Source of the DNA: JBHEBG01 sp046557915 | GTDB lineage: Bacteria; Bacteroidota; Bacteroidia; Flavobacteriales; Flavobacteriaceae | Assembly: GCF_046557915.1 (NCBI RefSeq) | Contig: NZ_JBHEBG010000001.1 | Span: 1,674,001 to 1,738,000, forward strand | Length of the DNA: 64,000 nt | Direction: 5' to 3' | Part shown: in pieces, positions 31,038-41,028 of the stretch | Layout of the letters: each line of letters starts with the position of its first letter | How positions within the stretch are numbered: the stretch's first letter is position 1 | Program-made: the position numbers and the translations under genes | Notes under the pieces: generated by a model | Database searches by the model: none | What the model was told of the DNA's origin: nothing | What the model saw: only the letters and a program-made list of their open reading frames with translations

Positions 31038-32546
31038 TTAGTCTATATAGAGGCCTGTGTAATCCAAAGGTTCCACACCGGGTAGGTTTGAGCCGTATTT
31101 TGCGTTAATCGCCTCTACAAATAAGTTTGCCAAAAGGGCATATCCTCTAGGAGATGGGTGTACGCCATCTAAGGAGAAGCCTCCCCCTGTTCCAAAAGTG
31201 GAGGTCACCGTACTTCCGTCGTTTAGAGGTGCTCCAGTTTCTGCAATTTCGTTTAAGTATGCGTTAGCATCTACAAGGGCCAGATCGTATTGAACGGCCA
31301 ATGCGGTTATGGTTTGGTTTATTGCTGTAATAGCCGTGGCTATAGCCTGCTGCTCTTCTGGGGTTAAAACCCATTGGTCTGCCAAGGGGATAGCTACCCC
31401 GTTGATAGATGTAGGGTTACCAGGATCTGCCAAAGAACCTATAAAAGACCTTGAGGTAAGTACCAGTAAATCGTCTTCGGTGGCTTGCCTCATATTTGTT
31501 AAAGCGTCATTGAAACCAGTAAGATCTGTTAGGTCTTCATCTAACAAGACCACTGCATTGGTGTCCCCTGCAGCAAAGGAGATAGTTCTTCTCTGTACTT
31601 CCTCTGCGGAAATCTGGTTTATGGCCTGAAGTCCTAGGAGTCCCATATTGTATTGGTCATAGGCTTCATTTAACACTGCGGCCGTAGCGGCATCCAAAGG
31701 TACGGGGTTGTGCGGAACCGTGGTGAAAAAAGGAATTGCGGTTACATCAGGGATGTTGGCGATAACACCATCCGCACCAGTAGATTTCAACGCTTGTATA
31801 ATACCATCCAATGCTCCCGCAAAAACTAAAGAGTTGGTTAAATCGGTACCACCGTACATAGTTGGATCCAAAATCCCCGTAACGTTATGGTCCGCTCCGG
31901 CACCACCGGCGGTGGCATAACCCAAAACATCATTGGATCCAATCCAAAGTGTAAAAAAGGTAGGGTTTTGAGCTAGGGCATCGGCCAATACCGTTGTGCC
32001 CGGTGAAGAAGCAAATCTTGCAAAGAAAGGATTGGCAAGGCCTGGCAATACACCATCAACATTACCATATCCCGGGGCCACCAAATGATAGCTCCTGGCT
32101 CCAGGGACCCCCATATTATTAAAAGGCCCAGAAAGCACATTGGCTATATCGGTTGTTCCTACACCTTCTACCGGAACCGGAGAAGGAGATCCGGATAAGA
32201 ATGACAAAATAAGTCTATTGGTCCTAACCACTTCCCCCTGTAAAAAAGCGCCTCCAAGGTTATCTGCCATAAACGGAATTTTAAAGTCGCCACCGCCCAC
32301 CAAGGCAAAATTGGAAGCGAGCATATTGGGGAATGAAGCCGTTTGCCCATCCACGAAGAGCGCATTGTCCGAGAACCCTGCGGTAAGGGAATTACCTACC
32401 GCTACATAGTTAGAAAAATTAGCCGAACCAGCTGTATAATCAACTGTTGGAGGAACGGGGTCTGGAATTATGGCCCCTTCGTCATCATCACTGCAAGAAA
32501 CAAAAACAAGCCCGAAAATTGCGAGCAAAGCCAAAAGCTTTTTCAT
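31038..32546 (-). CDS. surface SGNH/GDSL hydrolase lipoprotein
   Basis: 502 residues. The lipoprotein signal ends at Cys18, followed by SDDDE, which resembles the acidic lipoprotein export signal that sends Bacteroidota lipoproteins to the cell surface. SGNH hydrolase blocks: VAVGNSLTAG with Ser53 (GNSL rather than GDSL), a Gly near 157 (GVPGARS), LWIGSND near 213-219 and LDGVHPS with Asp460 and His463. Members are lipases or acylesterases. A copy of a palindromic operator-like element lies about 100 bp upstream. Confidence 0.85.
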   Translation of the reverse strand: MKKLLALLAIFGLVFVSCSDDDEGAIIPDPVPPTVDYTAGSANFSNYVAVGNSLTAGFSDNALFVDGQTASFPNMLASNFALVGGGDFKIPFMADNLGGAFLQGEVVRTNRLILSFLSGSPSPVPVEGVGTTDIANVLSGPFNNMGVPGARSYHLVAPGYGNVDGVLPGLANPFFARFASSPGTTVLADALAQNPTFFTLWIGSNDVLGYATAGGAGADHNVTGILDPTMYGGTDLTNSLVFAGALDGIIQALKSTGADGVIANIPDVTAIPFFTTVPHNPVPLDAATAAVLNEAYDQYNMGLLGLQAINQISAEEVQRRTISFAAGDTNAVVLLDEDLTDLTGFNDALTNMRQATEDDLLVLTSRSFIGSLADPGNPTSINGVAIPLADQWVLTPEEQQAIATAITAINQTITALAVQYDLALVDANAYLNEIAETGAPLNDGSTVTSTFGTGGGFSLDGVHPSPRGYALLANLFVEAINAKYGSNLPGVEPLDYTGLYID

Positions 32547-32646
32547 CTATAAAATTTTGAGTTAGTCTATCTAAAGTTACCGCAAACACGGTAAAATCAA
32601 AATTAACCAAAATTATGACACGTGCAATATTCTGGGCAAAAAAATT

Positions 32647-32663
32647 ATGCATGCATAGTAAAT
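32647..32663. promoter_or_regulatory. partial palindromic operator-like element
   Basis: ATGCATGCATAGTAAAT shares its centre and right half with the perfect palindrome at 52479-52502. It lies 100 bp upstream of the SGNH lipoprotein start and 30-50 bp upstream of a minus-strand TAATTTTG -7 candidate (32608-32615). Confidence 0.45.
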
Positions 32664-32674
32664 TAGGTCAAATT

Positions 32675-33445
32675 TTAACAATTCAAGAATGTAAGGGACT
32701 TCTCTAAAAATTGTTTGGGATTTTCTGCGTGCAACCAGTGTCCGGCATTTTCAATGGTTTCAATGCTGGCTTTTGGGAAATGTCTTTTAATTGCGGGAAT
32801 GTCGTTTTGCACAACATATTCCGATCGATCTCCCCGTAGGAAAAGGGTAGGACCACCAAAAGTATCCGTTGAACCAATATTCTCGCCAATTTCTTCCATC
32901 TTATGGGAAAGTACGGGAAGATTGAACCGAAAACCCAGTTTTTCCTTTTCTATCCAATACAGGTTTTTCAGTAAAAACTGCCTAATTCCTATTTCATTTA
33001 TGTAACCCGATAGTTGGGTGTTCGCCTCGGATCTGGAACGCAATGGCTCCACGGATATGGCATTGAGGGCGTTTATAATATCTTGATGGTGCGGAGGGTA
33101 AAATTTAGGGGCAATGTCCGCCACAATAAGCTTGTCTACCATTTCCGCATTACTACATGCCATTTGCATAGCGGTTTTACCCCCCATGGAATGTCCCAGA
33201 AGGTGTACCTTGGACAAACCGTAATGGGCCATATAAAATTCTAAGTCTTGTGCGAGTAGATCGTAGTTAAAATTTTCCGAGTGAAAACTTTTCCCATGGT
33301 TCCGTTGGTCTATAAGGTGCGCTTCAAAACCTGCATTGGCAAATTGGGCACCTAAGGTTTTCCAATTGTCCGCCATCCCCAAAAAACCATGTAATACCAG
33401 CAACGGTTTTCCTTCTCCGATAATTTTTGAATGCAGAATAGGCAT
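32675..33445 (-). CDS. alpha/beta hydrolase, YbfF-like
   Basis: 256 residues, cytoplasmic. LVLHGFLGMADNWK oxyanion region (about 16-29), DQRNHGKS (about 46-53), nucleophile elbow LGHSMGGKTAMQMA with Ser96 approximately, acid residue near LFLRGDRSEYV and catalytic His in ENAGHWLHAENP. It resembles E. coli YbfF, a short-chain acyl (acyl-CoA) esterase. Its ATG follows the pdxJ stop with no gap, so the two genes form an operon. Confidence 0.85.
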   Translation of the reverse strand: MPILHSKIIGEGKPLLVLHGFLGMADNWKTLGAQFANAGFEAHLIDQRNHGKSFHSENFNYDLLAQDLEFYMAHYGLSKVHLLGHSMGGKTAMQMACSNAEMVDKLIVADIAPKFYPPHHQDIINALNAISVEPLRSRSEANTQLSGYINEIGIRQFLLKNLYWIEKEKLGFRFNLPVLSHKMEEIGENIGSTDTFGGPTLFLRGDRSEYVVQNDIPAIKRHFPKASIETIENAGHWLHAENPKQFLEKSLTFLNC

Positions 33446-34159
33446 TTAACTAAGTTTGTTTAAGTACATATTTACAACGTTTTCCAATCCCAAATAAATG
33501 GATTCACAAATAAGCGCATGGCCAATGGAAACTTCCAATAGATGTGGAACGTTATCTTTAAAGAAGGCGATGTTGTCCAAGGACAGATCATGGCCGGCAT
33601 TGATACCCATTCCTAAATCATGGGCCAATATGGCGGCTTTGGTAAAAGGTACTATGCCATCCTTGTTACCTTTTTCAAAATCTTTGGCATAACTTTCCGT
33701 ATACAGCTCAATTCTATCGGTACCAGTAGCAGCGGCTCCTTCAACCATTTTTAAATCTGGGTCAACAAAGATGGATGTCCTTATATTGTGTTGTTTGAAG
33801 GTAGCAATGATATCATTTAAATATGTGCTATGCTCAATGGTGTTCCAACCAGCGTTAGACGTAATGGCATCTTCCGCATCCGGAACCAGGGTAACCTGGG
33901 CCGGTTTGGCCTCCAATACCAGATCGATGAATTTGGGAACTGGGTTTCCTTCAATATTAAATTCGGTAGTGACCACAGGGGTTAGGTCCCTGACGTCTTG
34001 ATATCTAATATGCCGTTCATCTGGTCTGGGATGAACGGTAATTCCTTGGGCACCAAATCTCTCGAGATCGCGGGCAGCAGTAAGAAGGTCTGGGACGTTG
34101 CCTCCGCGAGCATTTCGCAAGGTGGCCAATTTATTGATGTTTACGCTTAGTTTTGTCAT
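33446..34159 (-). CDS. pdxJ: pyridoxine 5'-phosphate synthase
   Basis: 237 residues from the ATG at 34159 (MTKLSVNINKLATLRNARGG); an in-frame start nine codons earlier is unlikely. It closes the pyridoxine ring from 1-deoxyxylulose 5-phosphate and 3-amino-2-oxopropyl phosphate in the DXP-dependent vitamin B6 path. TIM barrel with ITVHPRPDERHI (about 49-60), Glu in TEFNIEG, and GINAGHDLSLDN (about 197-208). Confidence 0.96.
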   Translation of the reverse strand: MTKLSVNINKLATLRNARGGNVPDLLTAARDLERFGAQGITVHPRPDERHIRYQDVRDLTPVVTTEFNIEGNPVPKFIDLVLEAKPAQVTLVPDAEDAITSNAGWNTIEHSTYLNDIIATFKQHNIRTSIFVDPDLKMVEGAAATGTDRIELYTESYAKDFEKGNKDGIVPFTKAAILAHDLGMGINAGHDLSLDNIAFFKDNVPHLLEVSIGHALICESIYLGLENVVNMYLNKLS

Positions 34160-34252
34160 TTTAAAGGCTTTGTTTAAAGCAGCCACAAAAATACAAATAA
34201 GGCATGCTTTTTGCGATTTTTAATTAGTATTTTGCACTAGATTTAAAACGTT

Positions 34253-34909
34253 ATGCAGATTTTATCCCACATAATTACAAACTTACCCGTTTTTGGTGTT
34301 GAGGATTCCTTAAAAGAAGTGATTCAATTTTTTAAGGATACTACCTATTCGCACATTGCGGTTATGGAAAAAAACCAATTTCTGGGTGTTTTGGGAGAGA
34401 ACGATTTGGAGAACTTTGAGGATACAAAAAAAATTGAGGATTACCGCTACAGTTTAGAATCGTTCCTTGTTAGGAAAGAAACCTCTTGGTTGGATGTTTT
34501 GGAGATGTTTGCCAGAAACGAAGCTAACTTGCTACCCGTCTTGGACGAAAACGATCATGTTTTAGGGTATTACGATCTTACCGATATTGTAGGGGTTTTT
34601 ATAGACACCCCATTTTTTACGGAACCCGGGGGCATCATTGTACTTTCCAAAGGGGCAAAGGATTATTCTTTTGGAGAAATAGCCCAAATCGTTGAAAGTA
34701 ACAATACTAAACTGATCGGGGGTTTTATAACCGATTTAAAAAATGATGTGGTTGAGATAACGATAAAAATTGGCACTGTCAATCTAAATGAAATTATCCA
34801 GAGTTTTAGACGATACAACTACAATATTGTTTTTGGTAATAATGACGACCAATTTTTGGAAGATCTAAAACAACGTTCCGAATACCTGAACAAATACCTA
34901 AATGTCTAA
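34253..34909 (+). CDS. CBS-domain protein
   Basis: 218 residues. Two CBS motifs at about 8-60 (FKDTTYSHIAVMEKNQFLGVL) and 70-125 (NEANLLPVLDENDHVLGYYDLTDI), then an ACT-like C-terminal half (EPGGIIVLSKGAKDYSFGEIAQIVE). Such pairs bind adenosine nucleotides; here it sits directly before nadK, so a nucleotide-sensing role linked to NAD metabolism is plausible but unproven. It is 5 bp upstream of nadK. Confidence 0.8.
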   Translation: MQILSHIITNLPVFGVEDSLKEVIQFFKDTTYSHIAVMEKNQFLGVLGENDLENFEDTKKIEDYRYSLESFLVRKETSWLDVLEMFARNEANLLPVLDENDHVLGYYDLTDIVGVFIDTPFFTEPGGIIVLSKGAKDYSFGEIAQIVESNNTKLIGGFITDLKNDVVEITIKIGTVNLNEIIQSFRRYNYNIVFGNNDDQFLEDLKQRSEYLNKYLNV

Positions 34910-34914
34910 AGAAC

Positions 34915-35796
34915 ATGAAAGTTGCCATATTTGGTCAGACGTATAAAAATTCCACGCTAGACTACGTTGTAGAACTTTTGGACGAGTTGGAAAAGGAGTC
35001 CGCACAGGTTTATCTTGAAGATGAGTTCCAGGAACTTCTATCAACCTCGAGGAACGATCTTAAATACGACACATTTACAGAAACCGAAGGCCTGGACGAT
35101 ACTTTTGATATGTTCGTTAGTTTTGGTGGGGATGGTACTATTTTAAGGGCCATTACCTATGTAAGGGATCTTGGTATCCCTATTGTTGGGGTCAATACAG
35201 GACGTCTTGGGTTTTTATCTACTTTTAAGAAAGAAGATGTGCGTAAGGTGGTGCGAGAATTTGTGCAGGGAGCCTATACCATTGTAGAACGCAGTCTTGT
35301 AGAAGTAAGCCAAGAATCCGATGTACCCGAATTTTCGGAACTCAACTTTGCCCTTAACGAGATTACGGTAAGTAGAAAGGACACTACCTCCATGATTACG
35401 GTAGAGACCTATTTAAACGATGAATATCTAACCTCATATTGGGCAGACGGTCTTATTGTGGCCACACCTACGGGTTCTACGGGTTATTCCTTAAGCTGTG
35501 GTGGTCCGGTAATTACACCCACTGCAAAATCCATGATACTGACGCCCATTGCCCCACATAATCTTAATGCAAGACCACTGGTAATTGCAGATGACACGGT
35601 CATTCGCTTAAAAGTTTCGGGAAGAGAGGAAAATCATTTAGTTTCTTTGGACTCTAGAATTGCCACGGTAGAAAATGGTAAGGAAATTATTGTGCAAAAA
35701 GCAGGTTTTACGATCAAGATGATAGAATATACCTCGGAGAGCTTCTTAAAAACACTTCGGAACAAATTATTGTGGGGCGAGGACAAGCGCAATTGA
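34915..35796 (+). CDS. nadK: NAD kinase
   Basis: 293 residues. Phosphorylates NAD to NADP. GGDGT at 71-75, NEITV with preceding LN near 143-148, TPTGSTGYSLSCGGPVI near 183-199 match the family. It lies between the CBS protein (5-bp gap) and the porG-like gene. Confidence 0.95.
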   Translation: MKVAIFGQTYKNSTLDYVVELLDELEKESAQVYLEDEFQELLSTSRNDLKYDTFTETEGLDDTFDMFVSFGGDGTILRAITYVRDLGIPIVGVNTGRLGFLSTFKKEDVRKVVREFVQGAYTIVERSLVEVSQESDVPEFSELNFALNEITVSRKDTTSMITVETYLNDEYLTSYWADGLIVATPTGSTGYSLSCGGPVITPTAKSMILTPIAPHNLNARPLVIADDTVIRLKVSGREENHLVSLDSRIATVENGKEIIVQKAGFTIKMIEYTSESFLKTLRNKLLWGEDKRN

Positions 35797-35887
35797 TAGC
35801 AAAATCGAACAATAAATAACTCTAAAAGCTGTTTATCAATGGAGAACAGGAATATAATAATTGATTAGGGTAAATCTCTGAAATTGT

Positions 35888-35895
35888 TATATTTG
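35888..35895 (+). promoter_or_regulatory. TAnnTTTG -7 element upstream of the porG-like gene
   Basis: TATATTTG 17 bp before the ATG at 35912. A TTG lies 25 bp upstream, slightly far for a -33 box. It would drive porG-uppS-bamA. Confidence 0.45.
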
Positions 35896-35911
35896 CAAAC
35901 TTTTAGATTTG

Positions 35912-36604
35912 ATGAGGGTATTTGTTGTTGTAATTTTTGTAATGATATTCGCGGAATTAAGAGGTCAGACCTATGAGGTGGGGCTTTTTGCAGGAGGAAC
36001 CAACAATATTGGCGATGTAGGAAGGACAAATTTCATATTGCCTTCCGGGCCGGCTTTTGGTGGATTGTTTAAATGGAACATAAGCAAACGTTATGCTTGG
36101 CGTGCCAGTGTTATTTATGGCAGTTTTAAGGCAGATGATTCTAAATCCGATATAGCTTCAAGGCAACAACGAGGCTTTGTTTTGGATCATAATATTTTAG
36201 AAGCTTCGGCCGGATTGGAATTTAATTTTGTAGAATATAATTTACATAAGATAGGCCCGGCGTTTACACCATATCTATATACCGGTTTAACTTATTTTAG
36301 GTATGATTTTGCCTATTTTGACGCCGGAGCGTTACAGGAGATAGATGGTGGGCAAAAGGAAGGGTCATTTGCAATACCCATGACGGTAGGATTAAAAGCC
36401 CGCTTAAATCAGTTTTTGATTATTGGCGCGGAAGTGGGAGCAAGATATACGTTTACCGATAACCTGGATGCCAGTAACCCGGAAGGGTCCAATTTTGAGC
36501 AATTTAGGTTTGGAAATATTTTAAGTGACGATTGGTACGTTTTCTCGGGGGTAACATTAACGTATACTTTTGGTAGAAAACCGTGTTCCGATTGTTTCGA
36601 GTAA
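35912..36604 (+). CDS. DUF6089/PorG-like outer-membrane protein
   Basis: 230 residues from the ATG at 35912; a TTG one codon earlier is the alternative. Signal peptide (to about residue 18), then an eight-strand-like barrel starting YEVGLFAGGTNNIGDVG and ending WYVFSGVTLTYTFGRKPCSDCFE. The N-terminal 'GLFAGGTNNIGD' segment and position before uppS and bamA match DUF6089 proteins, which include PorG, an outer-membrane part of the type IX secretion machinery. Seven bp separate it from uppS. Confidence 0.82.
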   Translation: MRVFVVVIFVMIFAELRGQTYEVGLFAGGTNNIGDVGRTNFILPSGPAFGGLFKWNISKRYAWRASVIYGSFKADDSKSDIASRQQRGFVLDHNILEASAGLEFNFVEYNLHKIGPAFTPYLYTGLTYFRYDFAYFDAGALQEIDGGQKEGSFAIPMTVGLKARLNQFLIIGAEVGARYTFTDNLDASNPEGSNFEQFRFGNILSDDWYVFSGVTLTYTFGRKPCSDCFE

Positions 36605-36611
36605 CACTATT

Positions 36612-37352
36612 ATGGACACTATTGGGGATATAGATAAAGGCAAGCTGCCCAAGCACATTGCAATTATAATGGATGGTAATGGCCGTTGGGCAAAGCAGAA
36701 AGGCAAACTTCGGGTTTTTGGACACGAACACGGCGTAAAAACCGTTCGGGAAACTGTAGAGAACTGTGCCAACCTAAAATTGCAGTACCTTACCTTATAC
36801 ACTTTTTCCACAGAAAACTGGAACCGACCTAAGTTTGAGGTAGAAACCCTAATGAAACTACTGGTCTCTTCACTTAGAAAAGAACTCAAGACCCTCAACA
36901 AGAACAATATCAGATTAAATGCTATTGGCAACATCACTTCCCTGCCCTCAAAAGCATATAAAGAACTCTTAGAGGTGATGGAGAAAACAGCCGGTAACTC
37001 CGGTATGACCCTCACATTAGCCTTAAGCTATGGTGCCCGGGAAGAATTGACAAGTGCCGTAAAGCAGATAAGCACCAAAGTTAAAAATAATATAATTTCA
37101 GTTGAAAATATTGACGAAACCATTATTAATAACCATCTTTACACGCACGATTTGCCCGATGTAGACTTGCTTATCCGTACTAGCGGGGAGCGAAGAATCA
37201 GCAATTTTCTACTTTGGCAGATTGCGTATGCCGAATTATATTTTATTGACGTATTTTGGCCCGATTTTAGTGAGCATCATTTGGTAGAGGCAATTATAAA
37301 TTACCAAAACAGAGAAAGAAGATTTGGAAAAACTAGCGAACAACTCAACTAG
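36612..37352 (+). CDS. uppS: isoprenyl transferase (undecaprenyl diphosphate synthase)
   Basis: 246 residues from the ATG at 36612; a longer in-frame start would overlap the porG-like gene. Makes the C55 lipid carrier for peptidoglycan and O-antigen. IAIIMDGNGRWAKQKG with the catalytic Asp (about 19-33), FSTENWNRP (about 77-85), and LIRTSGERRISNFLLWQIAYAELYF (about 192-216). It is 4 bp upstream of bamA. Confidence 0.95.
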   Translation: MDTIGDIDKGKLPKHIAIIMDGNGRWAKQKGKLRVFGHEHGVKTVRETVENCANLKLQYLTLYTFSTENWNRPKFEVETLMKLLVSSLRKELKTLNKNNIRLNAIGNITSLPSKAYKELLEVMEKTAGNSGMTLTLALSYGAREELTSAVKQISTKVKNNIISVENIDETIINNHLYTHDLPDVDLLIRTSGERRISNFLLWQIAYAELYFIDVFWPDFSEHHLVEAIINYQNRERRFGKTSEQLN

Positions 37353-37356
37353 AGAT

Positions 37357-39957
37357 ATGGGGAAATTTATATCTCTTGGACTATTACTTACATTTTTACT
37401 ACTTTTTTTTACAAATAATACCGTTGCGCAGCAAACTTCCTATGAAGAAGGGAAGAAATATATTCTGGGCGGCCTGGAGGTTACAGGCCTTCAGAGCTAC
37501 AATGAACAAACCGTAAAGACCTATACCGGCCTTAGAGTTGGCCAGCCCATAACAATCCCAGGAGAACAGATAAGTGCAATAATAAAAAAGTTGTGGGGAT
37601 TAGAGTTGTTTAGCAACATAGACTTTTACATTACCAAGGTAGAAGAAGACAAAGTCTTTTTGGAATTAAGCATTCAGGAACGTGCTACCTTATCCAAGGT
37701 TACCGTTTATGGTGTAAAGAAAAGGAAGGTAGCCGATATATTAAAGGATACCGATCTTAAGAAAGGAAAGAAGATTACCGAAAGTCTTATAGCCAACTCC
37801 AAAAATTACCTTCAGAACAAATACAAGAAACAAGGTTATCTAAACGCCAAAGTAAATATAGCCGTAGCCAAAGATACTTCTGGGACCAACGCCCAAAATA
37901 TGGTTATCAACATTAAAAAGGGCGATAAGGTAAAGGTGCGCAATATTGTCTTTGAAGGCAATGAACAATTATCCTCCAAAAAATTACGGAAGTCATTAAA
38001 AAACACCAAGAAAAAGAAGTTATTCCGATTTTGGAAAAAATCTAAATACATAGATGCCGACTATAAGGAAGATCTGGGCTCTTTAATAGATAAGTATGCC
38101 GAAAATGGATACCGCGATGCCAGGGTGTTATCCGATACCGTTATAGTCGTAAATGAAAATAACATCGATGTTAAGATAAAGGTAGAAGAGGGGAACAAAT
38201 ATTATTTTGGTGATATCAATTTTGTTGGCAATACAGTATATTCCGACCGTCAATTGTCACAGGTCTTGGGAATTAGAAAGGGAGCTACCTATAATGGGGT
38301 ACTTCTTAGAAAAAGAATAGCCGACGATTCCAAGCCCGATGCCGCCGACATCACCAATCTGTATCAAAACAATGGTTACTTGTTTTCCAGTATAAATCCG
38401 GTTGAAGTATCCGCCGAGAACGATACCATAAATTTTGAAATACGGATTATAGAAGGAAAAGAGACCTTTTTAGATCATGTAACCATTGTTGGTAACGACA
38501 AGACCAATGACCATGTTATTTTCCGTGAATTACGTACACGTCCCGGACAGAAATATAGTAAGGCAGATATTGTAAGGAGTATTCGCGAATTAGGACAATT
38601 GGGCTTTTTTGATGCGGAACAGATAACACCGGACATCCAGAACCCCAACCCTAACGAGGGTACGGTAGATATTGAATACAGTTTAGTAGAATCCGGATCA
38701 AGTCAGATAGAGCTCCAAGGTGGTTATGGCGGTGGTGGCTTTATTGGTACTTTAGGGTTGTCATTCAGCAATTTCTCTATCCAAAACTTGTTTAACGGTA
38801 AGGCTTACAAGCCTGTGCCTATGGGAGACGGACAAACTTTTGCATTAAGGTTACAGGCCAGTCGTACCTTTAGGGTATATAGTCTAAACTTCTCTGAACC
38901 GTGGCTAGGAGGAAAAAAACCGGTACGGTTCAATATGTCATTTTCGAGGACACAACAGTTCCAATTCGATTTTATAAATAGGGAAGTGGACAGAGACAGC
39001 CAATTTTCCATTACAGGTATATCCTTGGGCTTGGCCAAGCGGGTGCAATGGCCTGATGATTTCTTTACCATATCCCATTCATTGGGATACCAGCTGTACG
39101 ATTTTAGAAATTACAACACAGGATTGTTCAACTTTGGTGATGGTAGCTCCAATTCCTTTGCATATACATTGGGAATATCCAGGAATGCTACTTCCGGAGG
39201 ACGAATATTCCCTAGGGGCGGATCAAATTTTGAGGTCACTGCCAAGTTTACGCCCCCATACTCGCTCTTCAGCAACAAAGATTTTAGATCTATTAGGGAG
39301 GAAAGTGAAGAACTACTTGCCGAAGGTCAAAGCCTTCCTGCCGGAGACCCTGGTCTTCCTATTATTACGGAACGTTTGGAAGAATTGGAAGAAGAACGCT
39401 TTAAATGGTTAGAATTTTATAAAATAAAATTCAAGGGAGATTGGTATACCACTTTGGTTGGAGATCTTGTGCTGCGAACCAATGCAGAACTTGGATTCCT
39501 TGGACACTATAACAACGATATCGGAGATGTTCCCTTTGAGCGCTTCTTTGTTGGTGGTGATGGTCTTGGAAACTTTACCCTGGATGGTAGGGACGTAGTA
39601 CAGTTAAGAGGATATGAAAACCAATCCTTAACACCTGTAGATCCAATTACCGGACGTCAGGAAGGTGGAGTCGTTTATAATAAATTTTCTTTGGAAATGC
39701 GATATCCATTGACTTTAAAGCCATCTGCCTCCATTTACGGGCTTGCTTTTTTAGAAGGAGGAAATGCCTTCAACAATTTTCAGGAATTTAATCCGTTTCA
39801 AATAAAACGCTCGGCCGGTTTGGGATTACGAATTTTTATGCCCGCATTTGGCCTTTTGGGGATAGATTTTGGATACGGTTTTGATTCAGATAATATACCG
39901 GGTTCTATAGGTCCTAGTGGCTGGCAGACCCATTTTATTATAGGACAACAGTTTTAA
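37357..39957 (+). CDS. bamA: outer membrane protein assembly factor BamA
   Basis: 866 residues from the ATG at 37357. Inserts beta-barrel proteins into the outer membrane. Signal peptide to about residue 25 (VAQQ), five POTRA domains (about 30-440; e.g. YILGGLEVTGLQSYNEQTVKTYTGLRVG and KVRNIVFEGNEQLSS), and a 16-strand barrel with VRF-like 'RVYSLNFSEPWLGGKKP' and the RGY signature (QLRGYENQSL). The C-terminus ends in FIIGQQF with a terminal Phe. It is followed by two ompH/skp genes. Confidence 0.95.
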   Translation: MGKFISLGLLLTFLLLFFTNNTVAQQTSYEEGKKYILGGLEVTGLQSYNEQTVKTYTGLRVGQPITIPGEQISAIIKKLWGLELFSNIDFYITKVEEDKVFLELSIQERATLSKVTVYGVKKRKVADILKDTDLKKGKKITESLIANSKNYLQNKYKKQGYLNAKVNIAVAKDTSGTNAQNMVINIKKGDKVKVRNIVFEGNEQLSSKKLRKSLKNTKKKKLFRFWKKSKYIDADYKEDLGSLIDKYAENGYRDARVLSDTVIVVNENNIDVKIKVEEGNKYYFGDINFVGNTVYSDRQLSQVLGIRKGATYNGVLLRKRIADDSKPDAADITNLYQNNGYLFSSINPVEVSAENDTINFEIRIIEGKETFLDHVTIVGNDKTNDHVIFRELRTRPGQKYSKADIVRSIRELGQLGFFDAEQITPDIQNPNPNEGTVDIEYSLVESGSSQIELQGGYGGGGFIGTLGLSFSNFSIQNLFNGKAYKPVPMGDGQTFALRLQASRTFRVYSLNFSEPWLGGKKPVRFNMSFSRTQQFQFDFINREVDRDSQFSITGISLGLAKRVQWPDDFFTISHSLGYQLYDFRNYNTGLFNFGDGSSNSFAYTLGISRNATSGGRIFPRGGSNFEVTAKFTPPYSLFSNKDFRSIREESEELLAEGQSLPAGDPGLPIITERLEELEEERFKWLEFYKIKFKGDWYTTLVGDLVLRTNAELGFLGHYNNDIGDVPFERFFVGGDGLGNFTLDGRDVVQLRGYENQSLTPVDPITGRQEGGVVYNKFSLEMRYPLTLKPSASIYGLAFLEGGNAFNNFQEFNPFQIKRSAGLGLRIFMPAFGLLGIDFGYGFDSDNIPGSIGPSGWQTHFIIGQQF

Positions 39958-40159
39958 TCGATCAAGGACTTACCCTACGTTTTGGAAAAGTTAAACCGTT
40001 CATTTTAAAATATTTAGTTATTTTGGCACGATATTTTCTATGTAAAAAACGAATTCAAAAATGAGACCGACACAAATACAAAAAAAAGTAGGCGTACAGG
40101 GAAATAGTTTTTTTGATCAGAAAGTAAATGTGGCATTGAGTAGCTTTAAAAACAGTCAC

Positions 40160-40984
40160 ATGAAAATAAAAGTTCTTTTAATTTTGATAGCTGTGTTGTT
40201 TTCGTCCTATGGCATTGCCCAACGTGGAGTAAGAATCGGGTATGTTGATATGGAATACATCCTAGAAAATGTTGAGGAATATAGGGATGCTAGTGCTCAG
40301 CTCGAAACCAAGGTCCAGAAATGGAAAGTGGAGATCGAGCAAAAACAAAGTGTAGTAGAGCAAATGAGGAAAGACCTAATGGCCGAGAAAGTATTATTAA
40401 CGGACGAATTAATAACGGAGCGCGAAGAGGAAATTCAGATTTTGGAAAAAGAAATGTTCGAGTACCAACAAGATCGTTTTGGTCCCCAAGGAGACCTCAT
40501 AAATCAAAAACGTTTGCTGGTTCAGCCAATCCAAGATCAGGTTTTTAACGAAGTGCAGAAGATCGGGGCCAATAAAAAGTATGATTTTATTTTTGATAAA
40601 TCTGCGGATGTCGTAATGTTGTATTCTGAAAAAAGACACGATATCAGTGATTTGGTCTTACGAGGAATTGCTAGGACAAGGAAAATAAGCAAACCTAAGA
40701 AGAAGAATACCAGAAGCCGTTTGGACGATTTTGAAGGAGAACCGGTCGAAAAAGAAGTAAGCGAAGCACTAAAAGAACGTCAGGACAGGGCCAAACAGGC
40801 CGAAGAAGCAAGAACAAAAACTGCTGAAGAAAAAAGAGCAGAACAATTAAAAATAAGGGAAGAACGCAAAAAAGCCTACGAGGAAAGAAGAAGAAAATTG
40901 TTGGAAGAAAGAGAGGCACAAAGGAAAGCCAAACAAGAGGCAAGAAAAAAACAGACAACTCAGGAAAAAGATACCATTAACTAA
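40160..40984 (+). CDS. OmpH/Skp-family periplasmic chaperone (long form)
   Basis: 274 residues from the ATG at 40160 (MKIKVLLILIAVLFSSYGIAQ is a clear signal peptide; a 33-codon upstream extension would bury it). Skp holds unfolded outer-membrane proteins for BamA. RIGYVDMEYILENV starts the OmpH domain, followed by a coiled coil. The last 90 residues are an unusually long Lys/Glu/Arg-rich tail (EERKKAYEERRRKLLEE) absent from the second copy. Confidence 0.87.
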   Translation: MKIKVLLILIAVLFSSYGIAQRGVRIGYVDMEYILENVEEYRDASAQLETKVQKWKVEIEQKQSVVEQMRKDLMAEKVLLTDELITEREEEIQILEKEMFEYQQDRFGPQGDLINQKRLLVQPIQDQVFNEVQKIGANKKYDFIFDKSADVVMLYSEKRHDISDLVLRGIARTRKISKPKKKNTRSRLDDFEGEPVEKEVSEALKERQDRAKQAEEARTKTAEEKRAEQLKIREERKKAYEERRRKLLEEREAQRKAKQEARKKQTTQEKDTIN

Positions 40985-41028
40985 ATTGTATAATTCAAAA
41001 ATTAACACTTAAACATTAATTGAAAATC

